Below are positions 9,529-18,160 of a stretch of DNA of 64,000 nucleotides, in pieces. A model generated the notes under the pieces. That model did not search any database, was not told where the DNA came from, and was given only the letters and a program-made list of their open reading frames with translations. The stretch comes from Microbacterium sp. 1.5R (GTDB lineage Bacteria > Actinomycetota > Actinomycetes > Actinomycetales > Microbacteriaceae). Each line of letters starts with the position of its first letter. Position 1 is the first letter of the stretch. The translations under genes and the position numbers were made by a program. Where the stretch lies: assembly GCF_007667425.1 (NCBI RefSeq), contig NZ_VDRC01000002.1, positions 248,001 through 312,000 on the forward strand, written 5' to 3'.

Positions 9529-9872
9529 GCGACGCCACGCCGCTGCTGGTGGAGCGCATCGATGCGGCTGTCCGGTCGACGCCCGGGGTCCGAGACCTCT
9601 ACCGTTCCGGGTCGTTGATCACGAACGTGGTGGGCGCCGGCGCCGTCGCGCTGGGGCTGCGGAGAGACGACGACCCCGTCGTCGTCGTCGCCTCGGATGA
9701 CGTGGGAGTTCGCGTCGAAGCCACCCTGGGAATCGACTTCGCACCTGACGTGCGCGAGACGCTAGACGCCGTGCGATCCGCCGTGGCCGAGGCGCTGCGC
9801 GCCGAGGGTCTGGTGCTGTCGGGCCTCGCTCTCACCGTCGCCTACGTGCACCCGCGCGAGAGCGTCGCCTGA
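9525..9872 (+). CDS. small protein of the Asp23 operon, unknown function
   Basis: A 115-residue protein coupled to the previous gene by an ATGA overlap. It alternates hydrophobic strands and helices, ends in LTVAYVHPRES and has no membrane segment. The pattern VRVEATLGIDFAPDVRETLD followed by VRSAVAEAL resembles a reduced Asp23-like alpha/beta fold, so it may be a divergent paralogue or partner of the preceding protein. A strong hairpin follows 5 nt after the stop and closes the sigma operon. Confidence 0.7.
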   Translation: MSDATPLLVERIDAAVRSTPGVRDLYRSGSLITNVVGAGAVALGLRRDDDPVVVVASDDVGVRVEATLGIDFAPDVRETLDAVRSAVAEALRAEGLVLSGLALTVAYVHPRESVA

Positions 9873-9876
9873 GCCG

Positions 9877-9908
9877 GTCAGGGCGCCGGATCACCCCGGC
9901 GCCCTGAC
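9877..9908. terminator. terminator of the sigma-Asp23 operon
   Basis: A perfect 13-bp stem GTCAGGGCGCCGG with its complement and a 6-nt loop lies between convergent genes. It has no T run. Confidence 0.75.
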
Positions 9909-9913
9909 TCGTG

Positions 9914-10759
9914 TCACGCCGTGGCGCGCAGCCCATCGACCAGAGGGGTCGTCGGGCGACCGATCAGCCTCGCGAGCGTGCCGTCGGTGTCGGCGAGCGC
10001 ACCGGCCGCGATGCCGGCGTCGAGGGCGACGACGAAGCCGACGGTTCCTTCATCCAGCCCCGCAGCACGCAGCGTCTCGCCCTGCTCCTCAAGTGTGAGC
10101 GGCCGGTACTCGACATCCCGGCCGGTGATCTCGGCGATCGCGGCGGCGAGGTCGTCGTAGTTCCAGGCGACGTCACCGCCGAGCTCGTAGATCTGGCCGA
10201 TGTGACCGTCTTCGAGGAGCACGGCTGCCGCGGCATCCGCGAAGTCCTTGCGGCTCGCCGACGCCACACGTCCGTCTGCTACGCCGGCGGCGACGACGCC
10301 CGTCTCGGCGGCGCGTGCGAGGTCGGCCGCGTAGTTCTCGGTGTACCAGTTGTTGCGGAGGATCACCGCGGGGAGCCCTGCTGCGGCGATCGCCTCTTCC
10401 GTCGCCTTGTGCTCGGGGGCGAGCACGAGGTCGCTGGTCGTAGCCTTCGGAGCGCTCGTGTAGACGAACTTCGCGACTCCGGCCGCCTTCGCCGCGTCGA
10501 TCACGGCCTGGTGCTGGGGTGCGCGCTGACCGACCTCCGACCCTGAGATGAGGAGCACGGTGTCGACGCCGTCGAGGGCGGCGGCGATCGAGGCGGGCTC
10601 CGTGTAGTCGAGGTGCGCGACTCGGACGCCCAGGTCGGCGGCTTTCGCGGTGTCGCGCGCTCCCGCGACGATCGACTCCGGGTCGGCGCCGCGCTCGCGG
10701 AGGCTCTGGATGACGAGGCGGCCGAGCTGGCCGGTGGCGCCGGTGACGAGGATGGTCAT
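9914..10759 (-). CDS. NmrA-like NAD(P)H-dependent quinone oxidoreductase (QorB/Qor2 type)
   Basis: A 281-residue atypical SDR. It starts with the Rossmann motif MTILVTGATGQLG and keeps the YtfG/QorB-type features LISGSEVGQRAPQHQAVIDA and LRNNWYTENY. This family reduces quinones at the expense of NAD(P)H in the cytoplasm. The ATG at 10759 has AAAGGA 9-14 nt upstream. An extended frame to 10834 has no ribosome site. It is divergent from a DUF24/HxlR regulator, the same pairing known for QorR/qor2 in Corynebacterium and ytfH/ytfG in E. coli, which supports the quinone or disulfide-stress role. Confidence 0.85.
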   Translation of the reverse strand: MTILVTGATGQLGRLVIQSLRERGADPESIVAGARDTAKAADLGVRVAHLDYTEPASIAAALDGVDTVLLISGSEVGQRAPQHQAVIDAAKAAGVAKFVYTSAPKATTSDLVLAPEHKATEEAIAAAGLPAVILRNNWYTENYAADLARAAETGVVAAGVADGRVASASRKDFADAAAAVLLEDGHIGQIYELGGDVAWNYDDLAAAIAEITGRDVEYRPLTLEEQGETLRAAGLDEGTVGFVVALDAGIAAGALADTDGTLARLIGRPTTPLVDGLRATA

Positions 10760-10825
10760 GGGGTGTCCTTTCGTTGCTGACATCCCGCTCAACCCGAGGT
10801 GAGCGGCAGAACATTCCTGGACAGG

Positions 10826-10850
10826 GGTACCCACTTTTGAGTAAGGTACC
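10826..10850. promoter_or_regulatory. probable HxlR operator overlapping its own promoter
   Basis: GGTACC occurs at both ends of a 25-bp imperfect dyad (10826-10831 and 10845-10850) with ACT...AGT inside. TAAGGT at 10842-10847 has the position of a -10 for the HxlR gene, whose ATG follows 6 nt later, so a bound regulator would block its own promoter. Confidence 0.6.
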
Positions 10851-10853
10851 TAC

Positions 10854-11219
10854 ATGACGGTGAGTTATGCGCAGATCCGGGATTCGATTCCCCAGGTCTT
10901 CGAACCCGGATGCAGCACCCGCGTCGTGCTCGACCACATCATGAGCAAGTGGGGCGTACTCGTCCTCTCCAGCCTCTCCGACGGGACGCGCCGCTGGGGC
11001 GAGCTGCGCCGAGAGGTCGGCGGCATCAGCGAGAAGATGCTCGCGTCGACCCTCCGCACCCTGGCCGACGACGGTCTCGTGCACCGGGAGTCGTTCCCCA
11101 CCGTGCCTCCGCACGTCGAATACAGCTTGACCCCGCTCGGGCGCGATCTCATGCAGCGGATGCTTCCGCTCGTAGCCTGGGTCGCCGACCATGCGGACGG
11201 GATGGTCGATCGTCGGTGA
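10854..11219 (+). CDS. HxlR/DUF24 redox-type transcriptional regulator (QorR-like)
   Basis: A 121-residue winged-helix protein. The HxlR core runs VLDHIMSKWGVLVLSSLSDG, RRWGELRREVGGISEKML and LADDGLVHRESFPTVPPHVE. Cys20 in FEPGCSTR is the only cysteine and lies just before the first helix, the place of the redox-sensing cysteine in QorR and YodB type members. It is divergent from the quinone oxidoreductase and probably represses both genes until Cys20 is oxidised or alkylated by quinones. No ribosome site is present; the -10 arrangement indicates a leaderless message. Confidence 0.88.
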   Translation: MTVSYAQIRDSIPQVFEPGCSTRVVLDHIMSKWGVLVLSSLSDGTRRWGELRREVGGISEKMLASTLRTLADDGLVHRESFPTVPPHVEYSLTPLGRDLMQRMLPLVAWVADHADGMVDRR

Positions 11220-11282
11220 AGCGACGGATTCCGTCGTGTTGATCCACCGCTCGCCGCGAAATCCCTCGGTCGAAGAAAACGA

Positions 11283-11312
11283 TTGACGCGATATGCGTCG
11301 AAGTCGTATCTT
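11283..11312 (+). promoter_or_regulatory. leaderless promoter of the amino acid permease
   Basis: TTGACG (11283-11288), an 18-nt spacer and TATCTT (11307-11312) precede the ATG by 6 nt. Transcription would start at or next to the A of the ATG. Confidence 0.65.
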
Positions 11313-11318
11313 CTGATC

Positions 11319-12860
11319 ATGCCAGCAACGACGCCCATCCACCTCGAGAGACCAGACGGCAAGGGGCTCGCGAGCGGCTCATTGGGACTCTGGGGATCGA
11401 CCGTCATCGGTCTGGCCTCCACGGCTCCGGTGTACTCGCTCGTCGCGACCCTCGGATTCGTGGTGCTCGCCGTCGGAGCGCAGGCCCCCATCGCGTTCAT
11501 CATCGCGTTCATCCCGATGCTGCTGATCGCATTCGCCTACCGCGAGCTCAACAACGCGGTGCCCGACTGCGGCACCACGTTCACGTGGGGGACGAAGGCC
11601 TTCGGCCCCTGGGTCGGCTGGATGGGCGGGTGGGGCGTGGCGGTGGCCGGCATGGTCGTGCTCGCCAACCTCGCACAGATCGCCTCGGTCTACTTCTGGT
11701 CGCTGATCGGCTTCGACCTCGAGAACAACGACTGGCGCATCATCGTCGTCGCCGTGGTCTTCATCGCGGCGATGACGTGGGTGAGCTGGCGCGGAGTCGA
11801 GATCGGCGAGCGCATCCAGAACATCCTCCTCGGCATCCAGTACCTCGCGCTCGTGATCTTCGTCGTGGCGGCGCTGTGGCAGTTCTTCGGCGGCACCGCC
11901 CCGAACCCGACACCCTTCGACATGGAGTGGCTCAACCCGTTCGCCTTCACCGACTACTCCGGCTTCATCGAGGCGATCCTGCTGGCGCTCTTCATCTACT
12001 GGGGATGGGACACCTGCCTCGCCCTGAACGAGGAGACGAAGGACCCCAAGCGCATTCCCGGTCGGGCCGCCCTGCTCACCACGGTGATCCTGCTCTTCAC
12101 GTACGTGTCGGTCACGATCGCGGCGATGATGTACGCCGGTCTGGGAGAAGACGGCACCGGGCTCGGCAATGAGGCGAACGCCGACGACTTCTTCCTCGCC
12201 ATCAAGGACGGCCTGCTCGGACCCTTCGGGTGGGTGCTCGTCGTCTCGGTCGTCATCTCCGCGGTGTCGTCGACCCAGACGACCATCCTGCCGACCGCAC
12301 GCGGCACGCTCGCGATGGGGGTCTACCGAGCCCTGCCCGCGCGGTTCAAGGACGTGCACCCGACCTACAAGACGCCGTCGTTCTCGACCATCGTGATGGG
12401 CGTCGTCGCGTCGGTCTACTACGTCGGGATGACACTCATCAGCGACAACATCCTGCAGGACTCGATCCTCTCCCTCGGGCTCGCGATCGCGTTCTACTAC
12501 GCGATCACCGGATTCGCGTGCGTCTGGTTCTTCCGCCGCGACATCTTCCGCTCGGCGAGGGACTTCTTCTTCAAGGGCCTCTTCCCGCTCCTCGGCGGAC
12601 TCATGCTCGCGTACGCGTTCGTGCAGTCGGCGATCGACATGTACGACGTGGATTACGGCTACACCGTGCTGTTCGGCATCGGCGGCACGTTCGTCATCGG
12701 GGTCGGCTCGCTCGCCTTCGGTCTCGTGCTGATGTTCGTCTGGTACGCGTTCCCCCGCAGCAAGCGGTTCTTCCGCGGCGAGAGCCTCAACCGCGACACC
12801 GAGGTGATGGTCCCCGACGAGCCCAACGTGACGATCCGGTCGATCGACGGGGGCATCTGA
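11319..12860 (+). CDS. APC superfamily amino acid permease
   Basis: A 513-residue integral membrane transporter with about twelve hydrophobic segments. The first helix region SLGLWGSTVIGLASTAPVYS contains the unwound GS-type motif of APC carriers, and IYWGWDTCLALNEETKDPKR matches the conserved region after helix 6. It probably imports amino acids or polyamines by symport; the substrate is not set. The ATG at 11319 is preferred over a TTG at 11283, which is part of the -35 box. No neighbour gives a metabolic clue. Confidence 0.88.
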   Translation: MPATTPIHLERPDGKGLASGSLGLWGSTVIGLASTAPVYSLVATLGFVVLAVGAQAPIAFIIAFIPMLLIAFAYRELNNAVPDCGTTFTWGTKAFGPWVGWMGGWGVAVAGMVVLANLAQIASVYFWSLIGFDLENNDWRIIVVAVVFIAAMTWVSWRGVEIGERIQNILLGIQYLALVIFVVAALWQFFGGTAPNPTPFDMEWLNPFAFTDYSGFIEAILLALFIYWGWDTCLALNEETKDPKRIPGRAALLTTVILLFTYVSVTIAAMMYAGLGEDGTGLGNEANADDFFLAIKDGLLGPFGWVLVVSVVISAVSSTQTTILPTARGTLAMGVYRALPARFKDVHPTYKTPSFSTIVMGVVASVYYVGMTLISDNILQDSILSLGLAIAFYYAITGFACVWFFRRDIFRSARDFFFKGLFPLLGGLMLAYAFVQSAIDMYDVDYGYTVLFGIGGTFVIGVGSLAFGLVLMFVWYAFPRSKRFFRGESLNRDTEVMVPDEPNVTIRSIDGGI

Positions 12861-12882
12861 GCGACGCCCGTAGGCTGGACCG

Positions 12883-13731
12883 GTGCGCATCCGGCTCGAC
12901 ATCGCCTACGACGGCACCCACTTCCGAGGGTGGGCGAAACAGCCCGCCCTGCGCACCGTGCAGGGCACGCTCGAAGACGCGCTCGCGCGGATCGTCGGCT
13001 CCGACGTGCAGTTCGTCGTCGCCGGACGGACGGATGCCGGAGTGCACGCCGAAGGGCAGGTGGCCCATGTCGACCTCGATGACGAGCAGTGGGCCCGCAT
13101 CGAATCACGGCACGGACGCGCCGCGCGCGACCCGGCGGGGTCGATCGCGGGGCGCATGCGCGGGGTGCTCGGCGCCTACCCGGACGTGACGGTCACGCGG
13201 TCCGCGATCGCTCCGACGGGTTTCGATGCGCGTTTCTCGGCAGTCTGGCGACGGTACCGCTACCGACTCGCCGACGAGGCGTCGGGATACGACCCGCTGC
13301 GCCGGCTCGACACGACCACGCATCGCGGCACTCTCGACGATCGATCGATGGATGCCGCAGCGCGAACCCTCATCGGCCTCCACGACTTCGCGGCGTACTG
13401 CAAGCCTCGCGAGGAGGCGACGACCATCCGCACGCTGCTCGACTACCGCTGGACACGCGACGACGAGGGAGTTCTGGTCGCCGAGGTCAAGGCCGACGCC
13501 TTCTGCCACAGCATGGTGCGCGCCCTGGTCGGCGCCTGCGCGGCGGTGGGCGAAGGCCGGCTCGGAGTCGACGACCTCGTCGTTCTGCGCGATGCCCTCA
13601 CCCGCGCGAGCGAGTTCAAAGTGCTCGCCGCGCGCGGCCTCACACTCACCGAGGTGGGATACCCCAGCGACGAGCTGCTGTCGACGCGCGCCGCGCAGAC
13701 CAGGGCGCGACGCCGGGTCGAGGAGGACTGA
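12883..13731 (+). CDS. truA: tRNA pseudouridine(38-40) synthase TruA
   Basis: TruA converts uridines 38-40 in tRNA anticodon arms to pseudouridine. The 282-residue protein shows the N-terminal IAYDGTHFRGWAKQP, the catalytic aspartate in AGRTDAGVHA and the motif VRALVGACAAVGEGRL. Length is slightly above the usual 245-270 because of an insertion near ESRHGRAARDPAGSIAGR. It starts with GTG, 6 nt after TAGGCT, which fits a leaderless message. The stop shares a base with the next start (TGATG). Confidence 0.95.
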   Translation: MRIRLDIAYDGTHFRGWAKQPALRTVQGTLEDALARIVGSDVQFVVAGRTDAGVHAEGQVAHVDLDDEQWARIESRHGRAARDPAGSIAGRMRGVLGAYPDVTVTRSAIAPTGFDARFSAVWRRYRYRLADEASGYDPLRRLDTTTHRGTLDDRSMDAAARTLIGLHDFAAYCKPREEATTIRTLLDYRWTRDDEGVLVAEVKADAFCHSMVRALVGACAAVGEGRLGVDDLVVLRDALTRASEFKVLAARGLTLTEVGYPSDELLSTRAAQTRARRRVEED

Positions 13732-15029
13732 TGCGCGAATCGGATCCGGCCTTCGTGGAGGTCTCCTCTCCGGGCTGGGCCTTCTGGCGGTCGCTCCTCG
13801 ACACCTGCGTGGGGCTGATCGTCGGGGCGCTCTATTCGTTCCTCGCCATCGTGGTGGCGGGCATCGTCGGCGAGGAGGCGCTGTCGACCCTGTACTGGCA
13901 GATCGATCTCGATCCCCTGTTCCGCGCGAGCATGGGCGTGTTCCTGCTCGTCGGCGCGGTGCTCGCGGTCGTCACTCCGTTCGTGCTCGTCGTCGAGCGC
14001 GCCGCCGCGCTGCGGGCGGTCGAAGCTCTCGCCGCTGACGATGCGTCCGCTGTCCCGCCTCAGCGCATCCGTGCCGAACTCATGACGTCGCCGGGGGTGT
14101 ACCTGCGCCGCACGGGACTCGCGGTGCTCTGGTCCGTCGTCGGCATCGGCGCTCTGTTCGCGCTGATGGTGTTCTTCACGGACGACCTCCGAGAGGACCC
14201 GGTCATGTGGGCGGTCCTCGGAGCGTTCGCGGTGCTCGCCATCGCCGCCTCCCTCGTCCACGGCGCGGGCCGACGTCGCGCAGCCCGGGACGCCCCGCGC
14301 CTCGCGTCCCTCCACCAGCGATGGAAGTCTCAGGTGCCGCAGGCCGAGGAGGCCGATCGGCGCCGACGCGAGGCGTCGCCGAAGGCGGTCCCGCCGCGGT
14401 GGCTCGTCGTCCCGTCCGCGCGGGTGGTCGCCCGGATCGCCGCCGTCCTCACCGCCGCCACCCTCGTGTCGCTCGGTGCCTTCATGCTCTCCGTCTACAT
14501 GCGACAGCAGTGTCGCACCTGCGACCCGGTGTACTGGGACGAGCCGATCGAGAACGGCATCGATGTGCTCAGTCTCGGCAGCGGCGCGGCGATCGCGCTG
14601 TGCGCCGCGCTCGGCATCGTGGCCTGGACCGCTGGGGTGGTGCTGCAGGCGTCGCGCGAGGTCGCGGTGACGCGGTGGATCTCCACCGGCGTCGCCCGCG
14701 CAGTCGACCCCGAGATCGTGGCGCCACTGCTGTCGGGCAACCGTGCGTTGGTGCGGCTGCAGCTGGGACTCAGCACGCTGGGCGCCGGCGGGGTGATCGT
14801 CGCGATCGGCGCCGTGTGGGGCCAGTGGTCGCCGCTCGACGTCGATGCGGTGCTGCGCACGGCGCTGGCGCTCATTGTGGTGGGCGTCGTCCTGGGGATC
14901 GTCGACGCCCCGCGTGCGCGGCGGGAGCGTCAGGCGCTCCGGGATGCCCTGCACCCCGGGGAGGCGCCCCTTCGGCCCACGGCGCTGAAGACGGCGCGCG
15001 CCGCTGCGACGAGCGCCTCAGACGGATGA
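13731..15029 (+). CDS. polytopic membrane protein, unknown function
   Basis: A 432-residue protein with about eight hydrophobic segments: near 21-46, 66-88, 128-148, 158-180, 232-255, 285-306, 345-365 and 385-400. A charged cytoplasmic-type loop rich in Arg, Ala and Glu lies around 180-225. CRTC at about 262 in an external loop could form a disulfide. I recognise no transporter or enzyme motif. It is coupled to truA by a TGATG overlap, which may be chance packing. It is 79 nt from the next gene, which has its own promoter-like TACACT. Confidence 0.75.
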   Translation: MRESDPAFVEVSSPGWAFWRSLLDTCVGLIVGALYSFLAIVVAGIVGEEALSTLYWQIDLDPLFRASMGVFLLVGAVLAVVTPFVLVVERAAALRAVEALAADDASAVPPQRIRAELMTSPGVYLRRTGLAVLWSVVGIGALFALMVFFTDDLREDPVMWAVLGAFAVLAIAASLVHGAGRRRAARDAPRLASLHQRWKSQVPQAEEADRRRREASPKAVPPRWLVVPSARVVARIAAVLTAATLVSLGAFMLSVYMRQQCRTCDPVYWDEPIENGIDVLSLGSGAAIALCAALGIVAWTAGVVLQASREVAVTRWISTGVARAVDPEIVAPLLSGNRALVRLQLGLSTLGAGGVIVAIGAVWGQWSPLDVDAVLRTALALIVVGVVLGIVDAPRARRERQALRDALHPGEAPLRPTALKTARAAATSASDG

Positions 15030-15108
15030 CGCCGCGGGCGAGGGGCGGACGCCGCGGAGTCGTACACTGAGGCTACGAGACGCTTCTTCACTTGACGGCG
15101 AGGGGACT

Positions 15109-15996
15109 GTGACGGGTCACAGCGATGACCAGGGCGGCGGCGCTTTCGCCGCGGCTCTCCGCGCGGCGATCTCCGAGCGGGGGATCACGCTCGCGCGGCT
15201 GCGGCGCAAGCTCGTCGACGACGGCAACCCGGTCTCGATGGCGACGCTGAGCTACTGGCGCTCCGGCGCCCGTCAGCCGGAGGGTGCGCAGTCGCTGAGC
15301 GTCGTGGAAGGACTCGAAGACCACCTCGGGATGAACCGGGGGCACCTCACGAGTCTGCTGGGGCCGTCCGCGCGGCTGGGTCCGCTGGCGCCGCCCCGTC
15401 TGCCGTTCGACGAGGTGCGCGAGCTGCCCGAGACCCTCGCCGCTCTGCGTTCGGTCGAGCAGGATGCGCTGCGCGACCTCTCCACGCAGGTGACGGCCTT
15501 CGTCGGTCGCGACGGCGCGGTGGAGCGGATCACGATGCGTTCACTCGTGCAGGCGACCAAGGGCGTGATCACCGAGATCCCCTCGATCGACGTGGCGCCC
15601 GTCGAGACCGACGTCATGTCGGCGATCTCCGACGTCGTCGGCGGACGCGTCGACCGGGAGTACCTGCACCCCGGCGGCCTGCTCTCGGGCGTCGTCATCG
15701 CGCTCGACGAGCCGATCACCACCGGGGCGACCACGCTGTTCGAGTTCACGGAGACGTTCCCCGCCGGGTATCCGCCTCGTCAGTCGGTCTGGCACGCCAC
15801 GTCGCGGCCGGCGCGCGAGACCCTGATCTGGGTGCATTTCCACCCGGATGCTCCGCCCACCTGGTGCGAGGAGTACTGCGAGACCCCGGACGACTACGCG
15901 ACCTCGATGCGCTCGGTCGCCCACGGCGCGGTGCACGTCGCGAAGCACGGGTTCGGACCGGGCGTCCTGGGCATCCGCTGGGGATATGACGAGTGA
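15109..15996 (+). CDS. helix-turn-helix protein with C-terminal sensor-like domain
   Basis: A 295-residue protein. Residues ~12-80 look like an XRE-type helix-turn-helix (AAISERGITLARLRRKLVDD, then VSMATLSYWRSGARQPEGAQ). The remaining ~200 residues form a conserved-looking domain with LSGVVIALDEPITTGATTLFE and HFHPDAPPTWCEEYC, which I cannot assign to a family. HFHPDAP and the two cysteines could bind metal; that is speculative. It starts with GTG, 3 nt after GAGGGG. It is a single gene flanked by unrelated genes, so its targets are unknown. Confidence 0.7.
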   Translation: MTGHSDDQGGGAFAAALRAAISERGITLARLRRKLVDDGNPVSMATLSYWRSGARQPEGAQSLSVVEGLEDHLGMNRGHLTSLLGPSARLGPLAPPRLPFDEVRELPETLAALRSVEQDALRDLSTQVTAFVGRDGAVERITMRSLVQATKGVITEIPSIDVAPVETDVMSAISDVVGGRVDREYLHPGGLLSGVVIALDEPITTGATTLFEFTETFPAGYPPRQSVWHATSRPARETLIWVHFHPDAPPTWCEEYCETPDDYATSMRSVAHGAVHVAKHGFGPGVLGIRWGYDE

Positions 15997-16038
15997 ACGG
16001 AGCCCGCGCACGGGCTCGGGGGGTAGCGTGGCGGGGTC

Positions 16039-16707
16039 ATGAAGGTCATCTCGTACAACCTGCAGAAGCACCGCGCCGCCGGCGAGCTGGCGACGATCGC
16101 GGCCGCCCACGATCCCGACATCCTCTGCCTCCAGGAGTGCGATGTCGCAGACCTGCCCGAGCGGATCGGCGACCTCGCGCTCGCCGACGCCACCCAGGGC
16201 AACCGGCTGGGTCTCGCGATGTTCTACCGCGAGAGCGCCTTCCGGCTGCAGGGAATCCGCACGATCGAGTTGAAGAAGTCGCTGCACGACCGCATCGCGA
16301 AGCCCGCTCACGAGCGGGTGCTGGGAGCGCGGCTGCGCGACATCGACGAAGGACGCGAGTTCATCGCCGCCTCGTTCCACGCGGCGCCTCTGACGGCGCT
16401 CAACTCCTTGCGGCGGCATCAGATCCGCGCGGCGCTCACGGAGCTCGCGACGCTCGGCGAAGGGCTTCCGCAACTCATGGTGGGGGATTACAACTACCCG
16501 GTGTTCAAGGAGAACCTCGGCCACGCGGTGCGCGAGCACGGCTATGCGCTGACGCTCAGCGACGATCACACCTACACGAGATACCGGGTGTTCCGCGGGC
16601 ACTACGACTTCGCGACGTCGGCCGGCTTCGAGATCCAACGCGTCACGACGCTTCCTCAGGGGTCGAGCGACCACCGGCCGATCCTCGTCACGGCACGGCT
16701 GGATTGA
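16039..16707 (+). CDS. endonuclease/exonuclease/phosphatase family protein
   Basis: A 222-residue EEP-fold hydrolase, without signal peptide. The metal and catalytic residues are readable: Asn in ISYNLQKHR, Glu in LCLQECDV, the Asp/Asn pair in MVGDYNYPVF and the Asp-His pair in SSDHRPILV. Members cut phosphodiesters in DNA, RNA, nucleotides or lipids, so the substrate is open. TAGCGT 9 nt before the ATG may be its -10. It is shorter than exonuclease III (about 260). Confidence 0.85.
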   Translation: MKVISYNLQKHRAAGELATIAAAHDPDILCLQECDVADLPERIGDLALADATQGNRLGLAMFYRESAFRLQGIRTIELKKSLHDRIAKPAHERVLGARLRDIDEGREFIAASFHAAPLTALNSLRRHQIRAALTELATLGEGLPQLMVGDYNYPVFKENLGHAVREHGYALTLSDDHTYTRYRVFRGHYDFATSAGFEIQRVTTLPQGSSDHRPILVTARLD

Positions 16708-16756
16708 CGGACGCTCGCGCCTGGACCATGACGAGCGGATGCCGGAGACTGGTCGG

Positions 16757-17506
16757 ATGACCATCTCCGCGCTGCTCGTCGGCGGTCCGACCCTGCATCT
16801 CTCGTACGCCGGACTGTCGATCCTCACCGACCCGACGTTCGACCCCCCGGGGGAGTATCCGGGAGGGGCGACGCTGTACAAGCTGACCGGCCCGGCCGTC
16901 GCCGCGTCTGCGCTCGGCCGGCTCGACCTGATCCTGCTCTCGCACGACCAGCACCCCGACAACCTCGACCGCGCCGGTCGTGAGCTGCTGCCGAGCGCGG
17001 ACCTCGTGCTCGGCACGCCGGAGTCCGCGCAGCGCATCCCGCACGTCACCGGTCTCGCACCGTGGGAACGCCACGACGTGGCATCCGTCACCGTGACGGC
17101 CGTGCCCGCAGTGCACGGCCCCGAGGGCGCCGAGGCGCAGTCGGGCACCGTGACGGGGTTCGTGCTCGAGGCCGAGGGGTGGCCGACGGTGTACGTGTCC
17201 GGCGACAACGCCTCGGTGGACGTCGTCCGCGAGATCGCATCCCGCTTCCCGCGCATCGACGTGGCCGTGCTCTTCGCCGGGGCCGCCAACGTGGGCCGCT
17301 TCGGCGACGCCGACCTCACCCTGAACGCGCGGACCGCGCTCGAGGCGTCGGAGGTGCTGACCGATGCGCTCGTCGTCCCCGTGCACGCGGAGGGGTGGTT
17401 CCACTTCTCCGAGACGCTCGAACGGCTCATCGGAATGTTCGATCATGCGGGCCGCGGTGATCGACTCCGCGTGCTGGTGCCGGGGGAGCGCGCGGTCGTC
17501 GCCTGA
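16757..17506 (+). CDS. metallo-beta-lactamase fold hydrolase (UlaG-like)
   Basis: A 249-residue MBL-fold protein, likely cytoplasmic. The core motif reads LLSHDQHPDNLDRAGRELL, followed by VPAVHGPEG and VYVSGDNASVDVV, and PVHAEGWFHF near the end supplies the last metal His. Gln replaces the second His of the usual HDHH-type motif, so only one metal may bind tightly. The substrate is unknown; UlaG-type lactonases and phosphodiesterases are relatives. An in-frame ATG at 16739 would add six residues. I prefer 16757 because it has GGAG upstream and begins with the first strand. Confidence 0.8.
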   Translation: MTISALLVGGPTLHLSYAGLSILTDPTFDPPGEYPGGATLYKLTGPAVAASALGRLDLILLSHDQHPDNLDRAGRELLPSADLVLGTPESAQRIPHVTGLAPWERHDVASVTVTAVPAVHGPEGAEAQSGTVTGFVLEAEGWPTVYVSGDNASVDVVREIASRFPRIDVAVLFAGAANVGRFGDADLTLNARTALEASEVLTDALVVPVHAEGWFHFSETLERLIGMFDHAGRGDRLRVLVPGERAVVA

Positions 17507-17687
17507 CGTCGGTTTGGGAGAACGCCGCGGATGACGTAAGCTGTCTCTTTGGTACTCGACTGCCGGGTACCGCGAACGTGAGCCCTCCACTGGCGTGTTC
17601 CCCCTCCTGCGCATCGCGCGACAGGTCGGAACCACCCCGGAGTGGGATTCACGAACCTCTCCGTTCGAACAAGAAAGCAGCACTATC
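17507..17687 (+). promoter_or_regulatory. promoter and 5' leader of rplM-rpsI
   Basis: This 181-nt gap lies before the L13 operon. TAAGCT near 17538 is a candidate -10. The transcript would then carry a leader of about 145 nt with local dyads GGTAC...GTACC (17551-17571) and CGAAC...GTTCG (17652-17667). Ribosomal operons often use such leaders for autoregulation, but I recognise no named motif. Confidence 0.4.
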
Positions 17688-18134
17688 GTGACGCGCACTT
17701 TCACTCCCAAGGCTGGCGAAGTCCAGCGCGACTGGGTCGTCATCGACGCCACCGACGTCGTTCTCGGCCGCCTTGCCTCGCACGCCGCAGCGCTCCTGCG
17801 CGGCAAGCACAAGCCGACCTTCGCCAACCACATCGACTCGGGTGACTTCGTCATCATCGTGAACGCCGAGAAGGTCGCGCTCACCGGTCAGAAGCTCCAG
17901 AAGAAGATCGCCTACCGTCACTCGGGCTACCCGGGTGGCCTCAAGGCCGTCAACTACGCCGAGCTGCTCGAGAAGAACCCGGTCCGCGCTGTGGAGAAGG
18001 CCATCCGTGGCATGCTCCCCAAGAACAGCCTCGGCCGTCAGCAGCTGTCGAAGCTCAAGGTGTACACGGGTGGCGAGCACCCGCACGCCGCGCAGCAGCC
18101 CCAGCCGTACACCCTCGACCAGGTCGCCCAGTAA
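17688..18134 (+). CDS. rplM: 50S ribosomal protein L13
   Basis: A 148-residue ribosomal protein of the large subunit, needed early in 50S assembly. Characteristic segments are [46 protein letters not shown] and [13 protein letters not shown]. The GTG at 17688 gives the expected N-terminus [11 protein letters not shown]. Codon use is highly biased, as for other highly expressed genes. rpsI follows after 26 nt. Confidence 0.98.
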   Translation: MTRTFTPKAGEVQRDWVVIDATDVVLGRLASHAAALLRGKHKPTFANHIDSGDFVIIVNAEKVALTGQKLQKKIAYRHSGYPGGLKAVNYAELLEKNPVRAVEKAIRGMLPKNSLGRQQLSKLKVYTGGEHPHAAQQPQPYTLDQVAQ

Positions 18135-18160
18135 GCGCCGTACAGACTAAGGACATACTC

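Noticed and set aside
12883-13731. truA as part of a ribosomal rplQ operon
   Set aside because: The preceding gene is an amino acid permease and truA has its own promoter-like box; no rplQ is in the window.
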